Source of the DNA: Adiantum capillus-veneris
Lineage: Eukaryota > Streptophyta > Polypodiopsida > Polypodiales > Pteridaceae
Assembly: GCA_014529385.2 (NCBI GenBank)
Contig: CM043960.1
Location: 39,861,281 to 39,925,280, forward strand
Direction of reading: 5' to 3'
DNA length: 64,000 nt
Made by a program: the position numbers and the translations under genes. This document shows positions 61,293 to 64,000 of this stretch, one piece after another. Every line of letters begins with the position of its first letter. The first letter of the stretch is position 1. The notes below the pieces were generated by a model that was not told where the DNA came from, did not search any database, and saw only the letters and a program-made list of their open reading frames with translations.

Positions 61293-64000
61293 AATTTGGC
61301 GCACATCCTTGTGTGTTGGTGAAGCAAAACACGGAGACATGGTAGAAAGCAAGTCCATGGAAGAAATGTTGAGCTGCAAAACGTAAGAACAAGTAATGAG
61401 CATCAAAGGCCACCAAAAATGAATAAAACATGAAGCACAATGAACAATCACAAAGCGAATTTTTTGCTTCTAAAAGATGGGTGAATCATAGTAAAAAACT
61501 AGATAACATAAAGCAAAAAAACACTTAACTATCATGAAGATTAAATCACTTGAAATTTCACTTTTATGCATGAAACACAAGCAATCAATTATGACCCTAG
61601 GCTAATGCAAGTTCATAAACCTACTAGCCTAAAAACTATGTGACCAAGGTTAATAAATCATTCAAGTCTATCATGTCTACGGGCTATAAAAAAGCTCCTA
61701 ATCTATTAGTACATTGTCACAGCTTTTTGAAGCTCATGGAAGTTTGTTTTTGTCATTCATAGAAAAAAGTAAAACACATCACAAGGCTACCACCCCAAGG
61801 CAAGTCTAGGTACGACTCTCGGCTCCTTGAACCCTCAAGAAGGTATTCCAAAATCCTACTAGCCTATCAAGGCAACGGCTAACCCCTATCAGCCCAGGGC
61901 ATCAGTTTAGGGCCCTGACCAAGCCAGCCAAGGTTATTCCCCTCACCTGCCAAGTGCCAATAAGGCGCTAGGCCTCACATGGACACAACATAACATAGAA
62001 AGTTTCTTTTCATGTGTCTAGTAGCGTTTTTGCTACTTTTTCTTGACACTTTTTTGCTTCATTGTTTCATTTTTTAGCACTTTTTTATTGCTTCCATCAT
62101 GAGATGTTTATGGCAATTGGACTAAAGAGACTAAAGCCTAATCATAGTCCTAGGTCATGTTAAAAATGAATGGAGTATTAAGACTATCACTAAGAGTCTA
62201 GGAGTAATGAGAAATGAATTTACATTAACCTAAGGTCAAGGCCAATTACCTATGATTAGCACACATAAAACCTAATTTTTTGATGAGTTAATATTCACAA
62301 AGCAAAGTGTTGAAACTTTAGTATGCCTAGCTTTTGAACATGAAAGAACCATAGCTTAGAAGAAAAATTTCACTTAAGCCAAGCATAGAGAATGAAGAGA
62401 TAAAAAGAGAAAAATCATGGAAGGATTACATCTATTCATGCTCTTTATGCATCCTTGAGCAAGTATCCTTTGAGTAGAGAAGTCTCTTGATCCTTTTTAT
62501 TTGCAAGAGAAGCTTTTTGAAGCTAAGTGTAAACACAAGCTACAAAAGCCTTTTTATTAAAAAGCCGAACATATTAATGAAAACCTAAAGCTAGGGTCTT
62601 GCATACCCAAATTTGACAAAGGGAAAAAACCCAAGGGAAAAAGTGCCTTTGGTTATGCACATGATGCTCTTCGTAGCAAATTATGCATACGTATCAAAAT
62701 GAGAGACATAAAATGCTTCTATATAAGCAAATTTTTCAATTTTTTACAGCCTCTCATGCATGATTTAAAGTTGATTAGTTTTTAGCTCAATGAAATATGA
62801 ATTTAAAACAAGCCAAGAGCTAAAAAATAATGCAACTTTGATGAAATGAAGTGGCTCTTGAAAGCCAAATTTCACAATTAAAAAGCTCCAAACAAGTTGG
62901 CTAACAACTAGCTCACATGAAATTTTACAGTTTAGAGCAATCTATGAGGTAGGGATGACTGCAACCTGATGAAATGAAAATGAATAGCTCTCAATAGCCA
63001 TATTTTGCAATTGAAAGCTTTTAAAAAAATTGGGTACACATTAGTTAAAAAATGAAAAAAATTAACTTTTGACCAAGTTATGAGCTAGCCTATACACAAC
63101 TTTTAATCCAAAAAATTGGAATGGCTCTAAGTAGCCAAATTTTGAAATATTTTGCAATGATGACCCCTTCTTGGATCAATAAATCACACTCTTGCCCACA
63201 ACCCTTCAAAACAACTCAAATCATTAGTGCTTTTAAGCATTTGAACATCCAATATAAGCACTTTAAAGCATGCTCAATCACAAGCCCAAAAGTTTATTGC
63301 TCTCTCATGGTCATTCAAAGAAGTTTGATTTTAGTGCTATGCAAGGTTTTTCATTCAATTCAATCAAGCAAGTCGAGTCCAAGCATAACATATCTCGACC
63401 AAGCATGAATGTGTCATCAATGTAACTTTCAAACAAAGCCCATATGCATACCAAAAATGAAATTCTCTTCTATTACAGACAAAGTTTTCAATTCGGCAAT
63501 GCATTAAAATCGTGCTCAATCATACCTCAAACTTTTTTAATGACTTTTTGCAAAAATTGTAGGGATGCACACACAATAGTAGCCCATATCCGTGCCCTTT
63601 AACTAGAAAATATGGCATTTATAGCAAATGATGGAAAGGACTATTTAGCTCTCGTGGTAATAAATACCCAATGAAGCTCATCCACTAGTGCATGACAACA
63701 TTTGGCAGTCAAAGCAGGCATCAAAACTTACCATGATCATTCACAAACCAAAAAAATTAGTGTCATTCCATGGCCATTCACCCCTATTTGATGCTCAGCT
63801 ATAGCACATTTCGCATACATAGTCGAGAGAGAGGGAGAGAGATGAAGTAGAAGTTCAACTGCTTTGAGTGGTCAACCACAAGAGACAATTGAGAACAATT
63901 CATTTTTATTTTTATTTTTCAAAAAGGAGGAGGGTGAGAACCTCCCCTTCTCTTTTATTAAAAATAAAGAAGCTTCCCCATTTTTTATATATTATAAAAT

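Larger units (their letters stand above)
60325..64000 (-). mobile_element. LARD copy B, running off the window
   Basis: The left-hand LTR (60,325-61,279) is followed by a purine tract on the minus strand and then by internal sequence homologous to LARD A (61,355 onward against 15,895 onward). The match runs for about 2.5 kb through blocks such as CAAGGCTACCACCCCAAGGC and ACCTAAAGCTAGGGTCTTGC. No coding sequence is present. The expected right LTR and target duplication lie beyond 64,000; the left flank TAAAA (60,320-60,324) is the sequence to look for there. Confidence 0.82.

Overview
The window looks like repeat-dense plant nuclear DNA. The evidence is plant-type telomere units (CCCTAAA), plant Ty1/copia and Ty3/gypsy lineages, an initiator-Met-tRNA primer site, a plant CACTA transposon and long AT-rich noncoding LTR elements. 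I found no convincing host gene, tRNA or rRNA. A decayed Penelope-like reverse transcriptase (4.3-5.4 kb) hints at a fern, lycophyte or conifer with a large genome; that is inference only.

Layout. 0-3.8 kb: 3' ends of LTR elements (protease remnant, polypurine tracts, LTRs with TATA boxes). 4.3-7.4 kb: minus-strand remnants of a Penelope-like RT and a Ty3/gypsy integrase. 7.5-15.2 kb: noncoding, with several two-copy tandem duplications. 15.27-21.96 kb: a non-coding LTR element (LARD) bounded by the target duplication GCTAC; a second copy starts at 60.3 kb and runs off the window. 23.5-24.0 kb: zinc-knuckle ORF. 27.97-35.64 kb: a full-length CACTA transposon (TSD TCT) with a six-exon tnp2-type transposase carrying two nonsense codons and an open three-exon TnpA-like gene. 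35.69-41.10 kb: a region flanked by a perfect 27-bp inverted repeat and holding two converging, decayed genes, one of them transposase-like; this is the best candidate for an undescribed mobile element. 42.4-51.2 kb: a minus-strand chromovirus split by a complete copia element (43,403-48,279, TSD TCTAC). 51.2-55.7 kb: a plus-strand Tat-lineage gypsy element with a second RNase H domain, a 448-bp foldback MITE inside its RT and no integrase core. 56-60.3 kb: noncoding low-complexity sequence. 60.3-64 kb: LARD copy B.

The genes do not form a host pathway. They are parts of mobile elements at different stages of decay, inserted into one another. The nesting gives a relative chronology: copia is younger than the chromovirus, the MITE is younger than the Tat element, and LARD A is younger than the LTR-like sequence it appears to split.
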